A stretch of 26,362 bases of DNA from CAZIVO01 sp964542765 (GCA_964542765.1 CAZIVO010000041.1:1-26362); one strand, 5' to 3'; counted from the first letter of the stretch, positions 1-8,821 are shown. Translations and numbers: made by a program. Notes: generated by a model not told the origin, from the letters alone.

Positions 1-2716
1 TGCTGGAAAGATCGGATGCCAGGCTATTCTGATGTTCACGGAGGCCTTCGATCTCAGCCTCGTCTCGGCCATGCCGTTCCCAGTGCTCGCCGACTTTCGT
101 CTCAAGTTCGTGAGCGTAGCCACGGAACCACTCTTGTGACCCCTTGGTTGCCGACAGGTCGTCTTCGAGCGCTTGCGCCAGGACCTTGTTTGCGCGAAGA
201 GTGGGGATCCAGTGAAGCTGTGGAAGGATGTCCTGCGCGCGCCAACCAGCCAAGTTGATGTGCTTGGTGATGCTCTGAGCTTCCTGACAAGTTAGTTCGA
301 GTCGTTTCAGGAAGGCTTTCGTCTGAGGGTTGTTCTGAGCAATTTCTGCGATATCGAGGTCAGCGAAGAGTTCGTTGATGTAGAGCGCGGAGCCGAACAA
401 CTCATCGTTTGATTCAAGGTGCGAAACCATGATGTTCAGGATGGAGGTCAGCTTTTGATCGTCGGGATGTTCTCCCGGGCGCGTGAAGAAGTAGCGGAGA
501 TTACGGGCAGCAACCCGGTTGGCTTCCAGGAAGTAGTCCCAGCGATGATCTCGCTCGAACCAGACCGTGTTCCCTGTGTGGAGGCGATATGCGAGGAGTG
601 GGTCGTGGATATAGTGCAGTGAGCCATCGATGCTGGCGCGAAGGAAGGTTTGCCAGTCGACGCAGTATTTGAGTCCTTTGATTTCGTCGGCGAGAGAGCG
701 GAGGAAGTCTGTGCGGCAGACCATGTTGCTGCTGCTGGCCAGGACATTGCTGCCCAAGAGGTTCTCGAAACTGACGGTTTCGTCTGGCGATGGCCGAACA
801 GCATCGAACCACTGGACCCAGTCGGAGATATTCTTGCCATCCAGGACTTGACTGGCGTTTTCGGGGGTGAGTTCCTCGCTGTTAGCGTCGATCAGGGAGA
901 TCCCCGTTGAGACCAGGTGGACGCTGGAGGAGTTCTTCAGGATGGCCAGGCATCGCTCGAGGCGTTCGGGGTGGAACAGGTCGTCGGAGTTGAGTACGGC
1001 GACGTAGGGTGTGTCGATGTCGTCGAGCGCACCCAGCATGCTGCTGCCAAGGCCGAGTCCTGTTTCGTTGATCTGGACCTTGATGCGGGGATCTTTCAGG
1101 CTACGGGCTTTTTTGGCGGTGTTGTCGGGAGAACAGTCATCGACAATCAGGAGTTTGAATCGGGAATACGTTTGGGCAAGTACGCTACGGAGGGTTTGCT
1201 CGATCCATTCTTCGTGCCGGAAGGAAGGCACCAAGACCGTGACGTCGGCTTTCTTGAGGTCGTCGGTGGTGGGCTCTATCGGCTCACCGATCTTGAATGG
1301 CGGTGTCCGTTTCAGGGGGCGATCGAGTCCCAGAAGTTCACACCATCCCTGGGTATGAATTTTCGTGGCGAACTCACGATCTTCGTCGAGGATTTGTTTT
1401 CTTCCTCGTGGCGTCCCGTACAGCTTGCGCAAGATCGTGGTCGCTGAACGTTCAGGCAGGGGAGATTCGATCAAAAGCTTTTGCAGGAGTGTTCGGAACC
1501 ACGGATGGGTCGCGGCCAGTTTGGCGCTCTCGGGGGCCCGGGCTTGACCGCGAATCCAGTCGAGCACCGAGGGAGAGTTACACAGATGGGCGGGCACTCC
1601 CATCACTGACGCAATCGAGTCGGCATCGAAGAAGGAGTGATCGGGTTCTGGTAGCAGGAATCGAGCGCCACGACCCGCAACGATGGAGACGGCGTCATCA
1701 TTCACGGCCATCTGGCTGAGCGAAAGGATGCCGTTTCGGAGTTCCTCGGTGAGTAGCGTGAAGGCGGCTGGATCGAGACTCGCCGGCCGGCATCCTTCCT
1801 CCATCAGGGGCCACCAGGACGCGATCATCGAATGCACGGCGAACATTTCCTCGAGGGGCAGTCGGGCCAGTGGCATCAGTCCCTGATTTGTGGTGACGCA
1901 GATGTTCAGCTTGGCGTTGTTCTCGGTGCAGATATTTGCGACACGAACCAGATCAAACCAGGAGTCCTGGTCGATGAGCATCTTGGTGCTCAACGCGATT
2001 TCGCCTTCGCATAGTTGGCTGGCTTTTTGGAGTTCAGGCTCCAGGTCCTTTTGATAGCGGATCTCGATCCCGGTGAGGCGGATATCTCGCAAGAGATCTC
2101 GTGCTTCCTCCACCTCGGGAAGAATTTTGGCACGGACGCTGACTTTGGGCCGGTCATGCCGGGACAAGCCCCGGATCATGGCTAGTAACTGAGTGCCGGT
2201 GGGATTCGTGAGAGGAGAGTCTGCCTCGAGCGTGACCAGATCTGCTTTGGCGAAGAGTCCGGGGAGTTGGCCGAGCAACGAAACATTCCAGACACCCTTT
2301 TCCGGAAGGCGGCAAACGATGGTCTTCGGATCTTTGAGGTCTTCGGGGGCTTGGAGGTTGGAGTATGCGTGGAGAGCGGGTGCGTGTAGGAATTTGCCAG
2401 CGGAGAAACAAGTTGCGCAGTGACGGCAATGATCTTGTGGGAGAGTTTTGGCAGTAATGGATGTTCGTAGCGAGCCGATGTCCTCTCCCGTCCAGATATC
2501 CTTGAGTGATGTTTCGGGAGGCTCTCTCAAGGCCCGGTGGGAGTATTCGCATGGTCGGGCTTCGCCATCAGGGTCGATCACGAGCATGACCATTGGCGCC
2601 CGGCAAGGGACCAGGTTTGCCGACGATTTTTGACGGGCGGCCTCTTCGTGAGCACGCAAGAAGGCCGGGTAATCGAAGGCGCAGTCATTCAGATCTGTGC
2701 TTGCGGCATCAGACAT
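1..2716 (-). CDS. SPASM-like domain fused to GT2 glycosyltransferase (partial, runs off left edge)
   Basis: An uninterrupted minus-strand frame runs from an ATG at 2716 to the left window edge, giving 905 complete codons with no stop, so the C-terminus is missing. Residues about 37-103 look like a SPASM iron-sulfur domain: Cys38-Arg-Ala-Pro, then the phrase IDPDGEARPC ending at Cys56, a SLKDIW segment, and Cys97, Cys100 and Cys103. No radical-SAM CxxxCxxC precedes it. Residues about 140-340 are an alpha/beta region I cannot assign firmly. Residues about 491-720 are a GT-A fold family 2 glycosyltransferase, with VPSFRHEEWIEQTLRSVLAQ, LLIVDDCSPDN and the metal-binding NSDD at 576-579. The last 100 residues look helical or coiled-coil. 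GT2 enzymes move sugars from nucleotide sugars to acceptors, so a surface-polysaccharide or protein-glycosylation role is likely. An in-frame TAG lies just upstream of the ATG, which fixes the start; the nearest Shine-Dalgarno-like AAGGAG is about 23 nt away, so initiation looks weak. The GT2 call is firm and the SPASM call fairly firm. Confidence 0.85.
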   Translation of the reverse strand, partial: MSDAASTDLNDCAFDYPAFLRAHEEAARQKSSANLVPCRAPMVMLVIDPDGEARPCEYSHRALREPPETSLKDIWTGEDIGSLRTSITAKTLPQDHCRHCATCFSAGKFLHAPALHAYSNLQAPEDLKDPKTIVCRLPEKGVWNVSLLGQLPGLFAKADLVTLEADSPLTNPTGTQLLAMIRGLSRHDRPKVSVRAKILPEVEEARDLLRDIRLTGIEIRYQKDLEPELQKASQLCEGEIALSTKMLIDQDSWFDLVRVANICTENNAKLNICVTTNQGLMPLARLPLEEMFAVHSMIASWWPLMEEGCRPASLDPAAFTLLTEELRNGILSLSQMAVNDDAVSIVAGRGARFLLPEPDHSFFDADSIASVMGVPAHLCNSPSVLDWIRGQARAPESAKLAATHPWFRTLLQKLLIESPLPERSATTILRKLYGTPRGRKQILDEDREFATKIHTQGWCELLGLDRPLKRTPPFKIGEPIEPTTDDLKKADVTVLVPSFRHEEWIEQTLRSVLAQTYSRFKLLIVDDCSPDNTAKKARSLKDPRIKVQINETGLGLGSSMLGALDDIDTPYVAVLNSDDLFHPERLERCLAILKNSSSVHLVSTGISLIDANSEELTPENASQVLDGKNISDWVQWFDAVRPSPDETVSFENLLGSNVLASSSNMVCRTDFLRSLADEIKGLKYCVDWQTFLRASIDGSLHYIHDPLLAYRLHTGNTVWFERDHRWDYFLEANRVAARNLRYFFTRPGEHPDDQKLTSILNIMVSHLESNDELFGSALYINELFADLDIAEIAQNNPQTKAFLKRLELTCQEAQSITKHINLAGWRAQDILPQLHWIPTLRANKVLAQALEDDLSATKGSQEWFRGYAHELETKVGEHWERHGRDEAEIEGLREHQNSLASDLSS

Positions 2717-2902
2717 GATCTGGTCTAGCTATTGAGCCACTCCTTATGGGGTTGTGGGAGCGGATTGCAGGGCACGAAAAAGTATCTGGACCTGCTCGGT
2801 CTGCCTGGCTCGTGAAGCCTTTGCGATGTGGTCGCGATGGTGCCCATGCTTGCGGTCTCGTTCGTTCGGTAGATGTGCGAAGATTCTCTCTGTATTGATC
2901 GG

Positions 2903-2916
2903 CGGGAGGCCTCCCG
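2903..2916. repeat. 14-bp perfect palindrome in a 270-bp gap
   Basis: The gap 2717-2986 between two minus-strand glycosyltransferase genes has no convincing gene. It holds the perfect palindrome CGGGAGGCCTCCCG, which could fold as a 5-bp stem with a GGCC loop. No T-run follows on the minus strand, so it is at best a weak 3' structure for the gene ending at 2987, or a protein-binding site. Confidence 0.3.
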
Positions 2917-2986
2917 TAGCTTTTCAGAAAGGCCGCGATTCTACCGATCACATGGCCGCATTGGCAGGATGAGAGCCGCCGGAACT

Positions 2987-4315
2987 CTAGGCGAGGGTCA
3001 TGTAGAGATCCTCGAAATCGAGGGCGTTGCTCTCCAAGCCGCGTACCGGGCTGATTGCAGCGCGGTAGCGATCAAGCCGTTCGGGTTCGGCCATGATTCG
3101 GCGGATCCGGAAGGCCAGATCATCGGCATCGCCGCGGGCGAATAGTTCGCCGGTTTTCTCATCGGAGAGGATCTCGGCAAGACCTCCCAGGTCCGTGGCG
3201 AAGACCGGGACGCGTGCCGCCAGGGCTTCGAGAATCACGAAAGGGGTGTTCTCGTACCACATCGATGGTGCGGCCAGGAGATCGATTTCACCGAGCACGT
3301 GCCCGAGATCTTTGAGGCCAAAGGGACCACGAAGCTCGATCCGCGGATCCTTGGCAGCTCGTGCTGCGATTTCTGCCGAATACTCCGGGAAATCTGTCTC
3401 TCGTCCGTGAATGAGCAGGCGGACCTTGCCTTCGATTTTCTCGAAGGCATCGAGCAGTAGATGCACTCCCTTGTGGGGTGCTATCGAACCCATGAAACCA
3501 ATGGTGAGAGTATCTGCGGTGGAGTGTTCTGCCCGAACGGTATCGAGTTGAGCAAGGCGATCCTCACCGAGTCCGTAAGGGATGACCGTGATCCGGTCTT
3601 CGCCGATCCCATTGTTCATGTAGATTTCTTTGAGCGCGTGGGATGGCGCGATGATGCCATCAGCGCCGAGAAGTTTTTCACGGAGATAGCGGGGCCGTTG
3701 CAGGATGGAAGTTGCTCGTTCGGTTGGAGTCCAGCCAGGGGAGTTGTAACCAGAGAGAGAGTTGCTGCGTTGTACGATGGCATCTTCGATCTGTAACGCT
3801 TTGAGTTCGTTTGCCAGCTTTGCATTGACGCAGGAAAGGCAATCGGTGGCATCTCCCGGACCATCACAGAGTTCGCCGTTGGCTTTGACGAGGATGATCT
3901 GCTGGCACAGGTACCAAAAGTCCATCAAGTTGACGACGGTCGGGATCTCACGGCGTCTGGTCTCGTCGAGGATATCTGCCCCGAAATAGCGGAGGTGGAA
4001 CACGTGCACGAGGTCGGGCTTGGAGTGTTCTAGGTATTTTCCAAATCGAACGCCGGCATACGGATTGCGGTATTCCAGCATGTCGAAGTCCCGATGCAGG
4101 CCCCACCAGTATCGAGTCCGGGTCACCGGAAGACCTTCGAGCATGAAGCGATCCTCGGCGTATGGCTGGGTATCGTCGTCGAAGTTCGGGTCGAGCGTGA
4201 AGATTTCGATCTCGTGACCGCGTTTGAGCAGTTCCTGCCCCATGGCGTAGGCGTATTGCTCTGTGCCAGTGAAGTAGTCAGGGAGAAACTGGTGTAAGAC
4301 GAAGGTGATCTTCAC
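2987..4315 (-). CDS. GT4-family glycosyltransferase
   Basis: This 442-residue protein has the GT-B layout of family GT4. The N-terminal Rossmann half begins MKITFVLHQFLPDYFTGTEQ, the usual acceptor-side start with a G-T/G-E loop. The C-terminal half holds the sugar-nucleotide site, with GFMGSIAPHKG at about 273-283 and the E-x7-E pair Glu355/Glu363. A cysteine quartet (Cys137, Cys150, Cys159, Cys162) sits after the LMDFWYLC segment. The gene at 14460-15812 has the same quartet, so the two are probably paralogues. The start is GTG. It lies 22 nt behind rlmN and probably belongs to that transcript. Such enzymes act in the cytoplasm on exopolysaccharide, O-antigen-like chains or glycolipids; donor and acceptor cannot be read from the sequence. 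Confidence 0.9.
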   Translation of the reverse strand: MKITFVLHQFLPDYFTGTEQYAYAMGQELLKRGHEIEIFTLDPNFDDDTQPYAEDRFMLEGLPVTRTRYWWGLHRDFDMLEYRNPYAGVRFGKYLEHSKPDLVHVFHLRYFGADILDETRRREIPTVVNLMDFWYLCQQIILVKANGELCDGPGDATDCLSCVNAKLANELKALQIEDAIVQRSNSLSGYNSPGWTPTERATSILQRPRYLREKLLGADGIIAPSHALKEIYMNNGIGEDRITVIPYGLGEDRLAQLDTVRAEHSTADTLTIGFMGSIAPHKGVHLLLDAFEKIEGKVRLLIHGRETDFPEYSAEIAARAAKDPRIELRGPFGLKDLGHVLGEIDLLAAPSMWYENTPFVILEALAARVPVFATDLGGLAEILSDEKTGELFARGDADDLAFRIRRIMAEPERLDRYRAAISPVRGLESNALDFEDLYMTLA

Positions 4316-4337
4316 GTTGGTTCCCTTCGGCAGTCGA

Positions 4338-5384
4338 TCATGCTTCCCTGATCCTCAATTGTCCACAAGCAGCGCTGCGGTCCGAGCCGCGGGAGCGGCG
4401 CACCGTGACATTGATCCTACTTTGGCGTAGCTGGGCCGCAAATGCGTCGACCCTGGCGGGTTCCGGCCGCTCGAGATCGGTGACCCGGTCGACGGGATTC
4501 CAGGCGATCAAGTTGACCGTGCAGGGTAATCCCCGCAGGCGTTGGATCAGGACCTGCGCATCTTGAGAGCGGTCATTAACCCCATTCAGCAAGACGATTT
4601 CGAAGGTCACCTCACGATGTTTTTGTTTGAACCAGTCGCGTGCGGCTTTGATGAGGTCGGCGACCCGGTCCTTGCTCGCAGGAATGAGTTGACGCCTCAG
4701 GTCATCGTCGGCTGAGTGCAGGGAGATGGCGAGACCATAGTTATGTGGTTCCTGCGCGAGGCGCGCAATTCGATCCGGGTACCCTGATGTGCTGATGGTG
4801 ACGCGCCGGGCGCCCAAACCGATTCCTTCTGGGTCGTGGATGCGGTCCAGAGCCGACAGGAGAGAGTCCAGGTTGAGGAGGGGTTCGCCCATTCCCATGA
4901 CGACGAGATTCGTCAGATGTCGATCGCTCGGCACTCGTTCGCGCGCATGCAGATACTGCTCGATGATTTCGCCTCTTGTCAGATTGCGGCGGACACCATC
5001 GAGACCTGAAGCGCAGAACACACATCCGACCGGGCAGCCAACCTGAGTGGATATACACAGGGTTGTGCGCGCTCCATCAGGAATGATCACACATTCGGTA
5101 TTCTGCTTGTCGTGCAGTTGCACCAGAAGCTTGCTCGTGCCATCGGTTGACTTGTCCTCGGCGACCACGTTGCTGCTGCAGACATCTCCCCAATCAGAGA
5201 GTCGTTCAGCGAGCGAGTTTGGGAGGTTTCTGCAACCGGAGAAGGTGCTGACTCCGTGCTTGAAGATCCAGTGTTCGATTTGTCGTGCTTGAAATGGGCG
5301 CCCACCCTGACGCAGTACGAGCGATTCCAACTCACTGGAGTTGAGTTCGGTGATTGCCTCGGGGATTCGTGCTGGATTTTGCAC
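4338..5384 (-). CDS. rlmN: 23S rRNA (A2503-C2)/tRNA (A37-C2) methyltransferase RlmN
   Basis: The 348-residue radical-SAM enzyme methylates C2 of A2503 in 23S rRNA, and A37 in some tRNAs, by a ping-pong mechanism using a methyl-cysteine. The [4Fe-4S]/SAM motif is Cys117-x3-Cys121-x2-Cys124 (GCPVGCVFC). The second catalytic cysteine is near the C-terminus in SAACGQLR (Cys340). Other family signatures are VVMGMGEPLLN, VTISTSGYPDRI and ISLHSADDDLR. The absence of an extra N-terminal resistance signature and the clear RlmN phrasing argue against Cfr, the antibiotic-resistance relative. Length is normal. The start is GTG, 14 nt after the clpX stop, so co-transcription with clpX is likely. Confidence 0.96.
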   Translation of the reverse strand: MQNPARIPEAITELNSSELESLVLRQGGRPFQARQIEHWIFKHGVSTFSGCRNLPNSLAERLSDWGDVCSSNVVAEDKSTDGTSKLLVQLHDKQNTECVIIPDGARTTLCISTQVGCPVGCVFCASGLDGVRRNLTRGEIIEQYLHARERVPSDRHLTNLVVMGMGEPLLNLDSLLSALDRIHDPEGIGLGARRVTISTSGYPDRIARLAQEPHNYGLAISLHSADDDLRRQLIPASKDRVADLIKAARDWFKQKHREVTFEIVLLNGVNDRSQDAQVLIQRLRGLPCTVNLIAWNPVDRVTDLERPEPARVDAFAAQLRQSRINVTVRRSRGSDRSAACGQLRIREA

Positions 5385-5398
5385 GCGGGCTTGGCGAG

Positions 5399-6709
5399 CT
5401 ATGCAGTTTCCCGCTTCTTTGCGGGGCCCTTTTGCTTGTTCTCGTCGCTGAGCTTCTCGTCGACGAATTCCTTCGTGATGACGAAGCTGTTCGTGTCTTT
5501 TTGGCTTGGCAGCGTGTAACGGATGTCCAAAAGGAGTTCCTCGAAGAGCGAGCGTAGGGCGCGGACGCCGGTTTCACGTTCGATGACCAGCGTCGCGATC
5601 CGTGAGAGTGCGTCGTCGGTGAATTCGAGCTTGCAACCGTCCATCTCGAAATAAGTCTGGTACTCCTGCACGAGCGCGTTTTTCGGCATCGTCATGACAG
5701 AGATGATTTCATCGCGCGAGAGCGAGCGCATGGGAGCTGTTACGGGTAGGCGACCGACGAATTCGGGAATCAAGCCGTATTCGATCAGGTCACGCTGGTC
5801 GAGGGACGGGATCAGGCGGTCTCGTTCCTTGACGAAGAGATCGGAGGCCACGGAGGATGCTTCTTCGCCGGCGAAACCGATGACTTTCTGGCCGAGTCGC
5901 CGGGCGATGAATTGCTCGATTCCCGAGAAGGTGCCGCCACAGATGAACAGGATGTTGTCGGTTGAGACCTGGATGTAGCTTTGCTCGGGATGCTTTCGAC
6001 CGCCTTGTGGTGGAACATTGGCGACGGTTCCTTCCAGGATCTTCAGCAGAGCCTGCTGGACGCCTTCCCCCGAGACATCGCGCGTGATCGAGACGTTCTG
6101 GGTGGTGCGACCGATCTTGTCGATTTCATCGATATAGATGATGCCTTCCTGGGCACGTTCGACATCGAAATTTGCGGCCTGCAGGAGCTTGAGGAGGATG
6201 TTCTCGACGTCTTCGCCGACGTAGCCGGCCTCGGTCAAGGTCGTGGCATCGGCGATTGCGAAGGGGACATCGAGGACCTTGGCGAGGGTCTTGGCCAGGA
6301 GGGTCTTGCCCGAACCTGTTGGGCCGACCAGCAGGATGTTGCTTTTCTCGAGTTCGACGTCGGGATCCTGGAAGCGGGCGTGGAGGCGGCGGTAATGGCT
6401 GTAGACAGCGACGGAGAGAACCTTCTTGGCGGCTTCCTGACCGATGACGTAATCGCTGAGTCGCCGATTGATTTCTTCGGGGGAGAGGACCTCTTCCTTG
6501 GGCTTTGAGTCCTTGGCGAAGGCCGCCGGGCCGGGGCCACGAGTCTTCCGCACCTCTTCCTTGAGGATGGTGTTACAGATCTCGATGCATTCGTTGCAGA
6601 TGTAGACCCCTGGTGGTCCGGCGATCAGGGACTGGACGTGATGCCGCGACTTCTCGCAGAACGTGCACCGTTCCACGGCTTTGCCTTTGCTGCTCACGTT
6701 CTTGGACAT
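5399..6709 (-). CDS. clpX: ATP-dependent Clp protease ATPase subunit ClpX
   Basis: This 436-residue AAA+ unfoldase feeds substrates into ClpP. The N-terminal zinc-binding domain has Cys15, Cys18, Cys38 and Cys41. Walker A is GPTGSGKT at 129-136, the pore loop GYVG is at 162-165 and Walker B is IIYIDEID at 190-197. An RKH pore loop (GGRKHPEQ) and the ClpP-docking IGF loop (KVIGFAG) are present. The C-terminal small domain ends in a lysine-rich tail. All catalytic elements are intact and the length is typical. It follows clpP on the same strand but is separated by 173 nt, more than usual inside an operon, so it may have its own promoter or processing site. Confidence 0.98.
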   Translation of the reverse strand: MSKNVSSKGKAVERCTFCEKSRHHVQSLIAGPPGVYICNECIEICNTILKEEVRKTRGPGPAAFAKDSKPKEEVLSPEEINRRLSDYVIGQEAAKKVLSVAVYSHYRRLHARFQDPDVELEKSNILLVGPTGSGKTLLAKTLAKVLDVPFAIADATTLTEAGYVGEDVENILLKLLQAANFDVERAQEGIIYIDEIDKIGRTTQNVSITRDVSGEGVQQALLKILEGTVANVPPQGGRKHPEQSYIQVSTDNILFICGGTFSGIEQFIARRLGQKVIGFAGEEASSVASDLFVKERDRLIPSLDQRDLIEYGLIPEFVGRLPVTAPMRSLSRDEIISVMTMPKNALVQEYQTYFEMDGCKLEFTDDALSRIATLVIERETGVRALRSLFEELLLDIRYTLPSQKDTNSFVITKEFVDEKLSDENKQKGPAKKRETA

Positions 6710-6825
6710 TGGTTCTTATGACGAAGGGGTTGCTTCGAGCCTTCTGGAAACTTGTGCACCCGGGAGTGATTTACCCGCCGAGTCGCCCTCCATGATAACC
6801 GCAATGTTGCTTTCGAGTGCGGAAA

Positions 6826-6844
6826 GATGCCCGATATCGGCATC
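6826..6844 (-). promoter_or_regulatory. Hairpin in the clpP-clpX gap
   Basis: The 173-nt gap 6710-6882 contains an inverted repeat, GATGCC...GGCATC, with a 6-bp stem around a 7-nt loop. On the minus strand it is followed by a short TTTCC. It could be a weak terminator, an attenuator or an mRNA-processing stem between clpP and clpX. I see no convincing -35/-10 pair here and no credible small gene in the gap. Confidence 0.3.
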
Positions 6845-6882
6845 GTCGCCTTCCCCTGGAGCTTTGGATGGGGGTGGTGGCG

Positions 6883-7509
6883 CTACTTTTGGGTTTCGAA
6901 GGTATGGGTTTCGACGATCTCGTCGATCAGGCCGTATTCAACGGCATCGGCAGCGCTCATGAAGAAGTCGCGGTCGCTGTCTTTGCGAATCAGTTCAGGA
7001 TCACGACCGGTATGTTGCCCGAGGATTTCGACCAGCGTGTTTTTGAGACGCAAGATTTCCTCGGCCTGAATCGAAATATCCGCCGCTGTGCCCTGCACAC
7101 CGCCCCACGGCTGGTGGATCATGATGCGAGAGTGCGGCAAGGCCGATCGCTTGCCCGCAGCTCCTGCGGCGAGCAGGATGGCACCCATGGAAGATGCTTG
7201 GCCGATGCAGTATGTCGCTACCGGGCACTGGACGAACTGCATGGTGTCGTAGATGGCCATTCCCGCCGTCACGCTGCCGCCGGGGCTGTTGATGAACATG
7301 TTGATGTCCTGCGTCCGGTTTTCCTTTTGCAGGAACAGCAGCTGGGCGATCACCGTATTGGCAATGGCGTCCGAGATCTGTGAGCCGATGAAGATGATGC
7401 GATCTTCTAGCAGGCGGCTGTAGATGTCGTAGGCGCGTTCACCGCGACCGGTTTTCTCGATGACGTAGGGGACGAAGGCGTTGTTCGATGGATTCATGGA
7501 AAGGGTCAT
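6883..7509 (-). CDS. clpP: ATP-dependent Clp protease proteolytic subunit ClpP
   Basis: This 208-residue serine protease forms the tetradecameric barrel used by ClpX and related ATPases. The catalytic triad is visible: Ser107 in GQASSMGA, His132 in MIHQP and Asp181 in DRDFFMSA. The oligomer-handle region (GGVQGTAADISIQA) and the substrate-groove phrase FINSPGGSV are canonical. A short N-terminal stretch before PYVIEKTGRGERAYDIYSRLL may be a propeptide. The start is an ATG at 7509. It lies 22 nt downstream of tig, so tig and clpP are probably one transcript. Confidence 0.98.
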   Translation of the reverse strand: MTLSMNPSNNAFVPYVIEKTGRGERAYDIYSRLLEDRIIFIGSQISDAIANTVIAQLLFLQKENRTQDINMFINSPGGSVTAGMAIYDTMQFVQCPVATYCIGQASSMGAILLAAGAAGKRSALPHSRIMIHQPWGGVQGTAADISIQAEEILRLKNTLVEILGQHTGRDPELIRKDSDRDFFMSAADAVEYGLIDEIVETHTFETQK

Positions 7510-7531
7510 TCGGTTGCCGGATTGGTTGAAG

Positions 7532-8821
7532 TTACTTATCGGTGTAAGTCGCCTTGTCTCTTAGAAAATCTCGAACTTTACGCTGCATGATCGAAACTCG
7601 GAGATCTGGGAGCATCTTGTTGGTCTCGTAATGCTGTCGTACTTCGTCGGGTGGCGCTTCGTGTTGGGCTGCGATCAGACGAAGTTCGGCATCTACATCG
7701 GATTCGGTGACGAAGATCTTGTGCTTGCGGGCGATCGAATCCAGCAGAAAGAAGGCGCGAACCTGTCTTTCGGCATCTGATCCGGCTTCTGTTTCGACCT
7801 CTGTGAGCTTGGCCTTGATCTCATCCTCGCCCAACTTGGCCTGCTTGAGGCGTTCCCCGAATTGCTGAAGGAGATGTCGTTTTTGATCTGCCACCACGCT
7901 CTGAGGGATGTCAAAGGTGTGGGAGGCCAGCAGAGCGTCGATGATCTCCTCTTCCTGTCGATTCTTTTCGCTACGTTCCTTTTCTTCGCTGATATTGGTG
8001 CGGAGCTTCGCATGGAGTGCATCCAGATCCTCGAAGTCATAGGACTTGGCGAGTTCGTCATCGATTGCCGGTGGAGTGATTCGCAAAACATTCACCACGG
8101 CGAAGTCCACAGTCCCCTTCTCACCTCGATGATCCTCCTTCTCGAAATTGTCCGGGAAGGTGATGTCCATGGTCAGGGTTTGTTCAGCAACTGCGCCCGT
8201 CACCTTGGCCGCGAAGGTTTCCGGGTCCGTGCCGGCGACCGGGATACGTGAGTTGAGCTGCATGTTTTCACGCTCCAGCAGGATCTCGCCGCTCTCGCTC
8301 TTGAAGGTGAGATGACCCTTGACGAAGTCGTTTTCTTCGGCGGGGCTATCGACTTCTTGGAGAGTTTTTTTCTGGTCGGCTAGCTGGGCGAGAGCCGATT
8401 CAAGGTCTTCGTCGGTGACTTCGGTGTCGGCTTTTTTGATTTCCACCGCGGTGACGTTTTCCGGATCGATCTCGGGTCGGATATCGACATGGACCTGGAA
8501 TTCGAGCGGGTTTGTTTCGTCGAGCGGACTGTCATCGATGCCGTCGATCTCCGGTTGTCCGACCATGGCGATGTCCTGAGTCTTGAGGGCATCATCGAAG
8601 GATGTGTTGATCAAGCTTTCCTTGGCATCGCTGAGGATTTCATCGCCATGGCGTTGCTCGAGAATCTTGCGCGGGACCTTGCCTTGCCGAAACCCCTTGA
8701 TCTGGACCTGACCAGCAGCAGATTTGTAGACCTCGGCAATATGCTCACGGATCTTTTCGGAGGGGATCGTGATCGTGAGGGTTTTCCTGCACGGTCCGGA
8801 TTCGGTGACGGTGACGTCCAT
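7532..8821 (-). CDS. tig: Trigger factor, ribosome-associated chaperone
   Basis: The roughly 429-residue protein binds ribosomal protein L23 at the exit tunnel and shields nascent chains. The N-terminal domain carries the ribosome-docking signature GFRQGKVP at about residues 43-50. The middle region (about 160-260) corresponds to the FKBP-type domain and keeps the ITFPDNF phrase. It lacks the usual aromatic pocket phrase (FxPGFE), so prolyl isomerase activity is doubtful. The long C-terminal part is the helical chaperone cradle. The ATG at 8821 matches the family start; an in-frame TTG two codons upstream is possible, and neither has a strong Shine-Dalgarno. Its place before clpP and clpX is the widely conserved order. 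Confidence 0.95.
   Translation of the reverse strand: MDVTVTESGPCRKTLTITIPSEKIREHIAEVYKSAAGQVQIKGFRQGKVPRKILEQRHGDEILSDAKESLINTSFDDALKTQDIAMVGQPEIDGIDDSPLDETNPLEFQVHVDIRPEIDPENVTAVEIKKADTEVTDEDLESALAQLADQKKTLQEVDSPAEENDFVKGHLTFKSESGEILLERENMQLNSRIPVAGTDPETFAAKVTGAVAEQTLTMDITFPDNFEKEDHRGEKGTVDFAVVNVLRITPPAIDDELAKSYDFEDLDALHAKLRTNISEEKERSEKNRQEEEIIDALLASHTFDIPQSVVADQKRHLLQQFGERLKQAKLGEDEIKAKLTEVETEAGSDAERQVRAFFLLDSIARKHKIFVTESDVDAELRLIAAQHEAPPDEVRQHYETNKMLPDLRVSIMQRKVRDFLRDKATYTDK

Noticed and set aside
917..1447. A 176-codon plus-strand frame
   Set aside because: It lies antisense to the GT2 domain, whose motifs are unmistakable on the minus strand.
2709..2951. An 80-codon minus-strand frame between the two left-hand glycosyltransferases, ending over the next ATG
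   Set aside because: Its first 30 residues look plausible, but the rest is rich in Arg, Ser, Pro and His without any motif or ribosome-binding site, typical of chance frames in GC-rich DNA.
4338..5384. Cfr-type antibiotic-resistance methyltransferase instead of RlmN
   Set aside because: The sequence follows RlmN phrasing throughout and sits in a housekeeping cluster with no sign of mobility.
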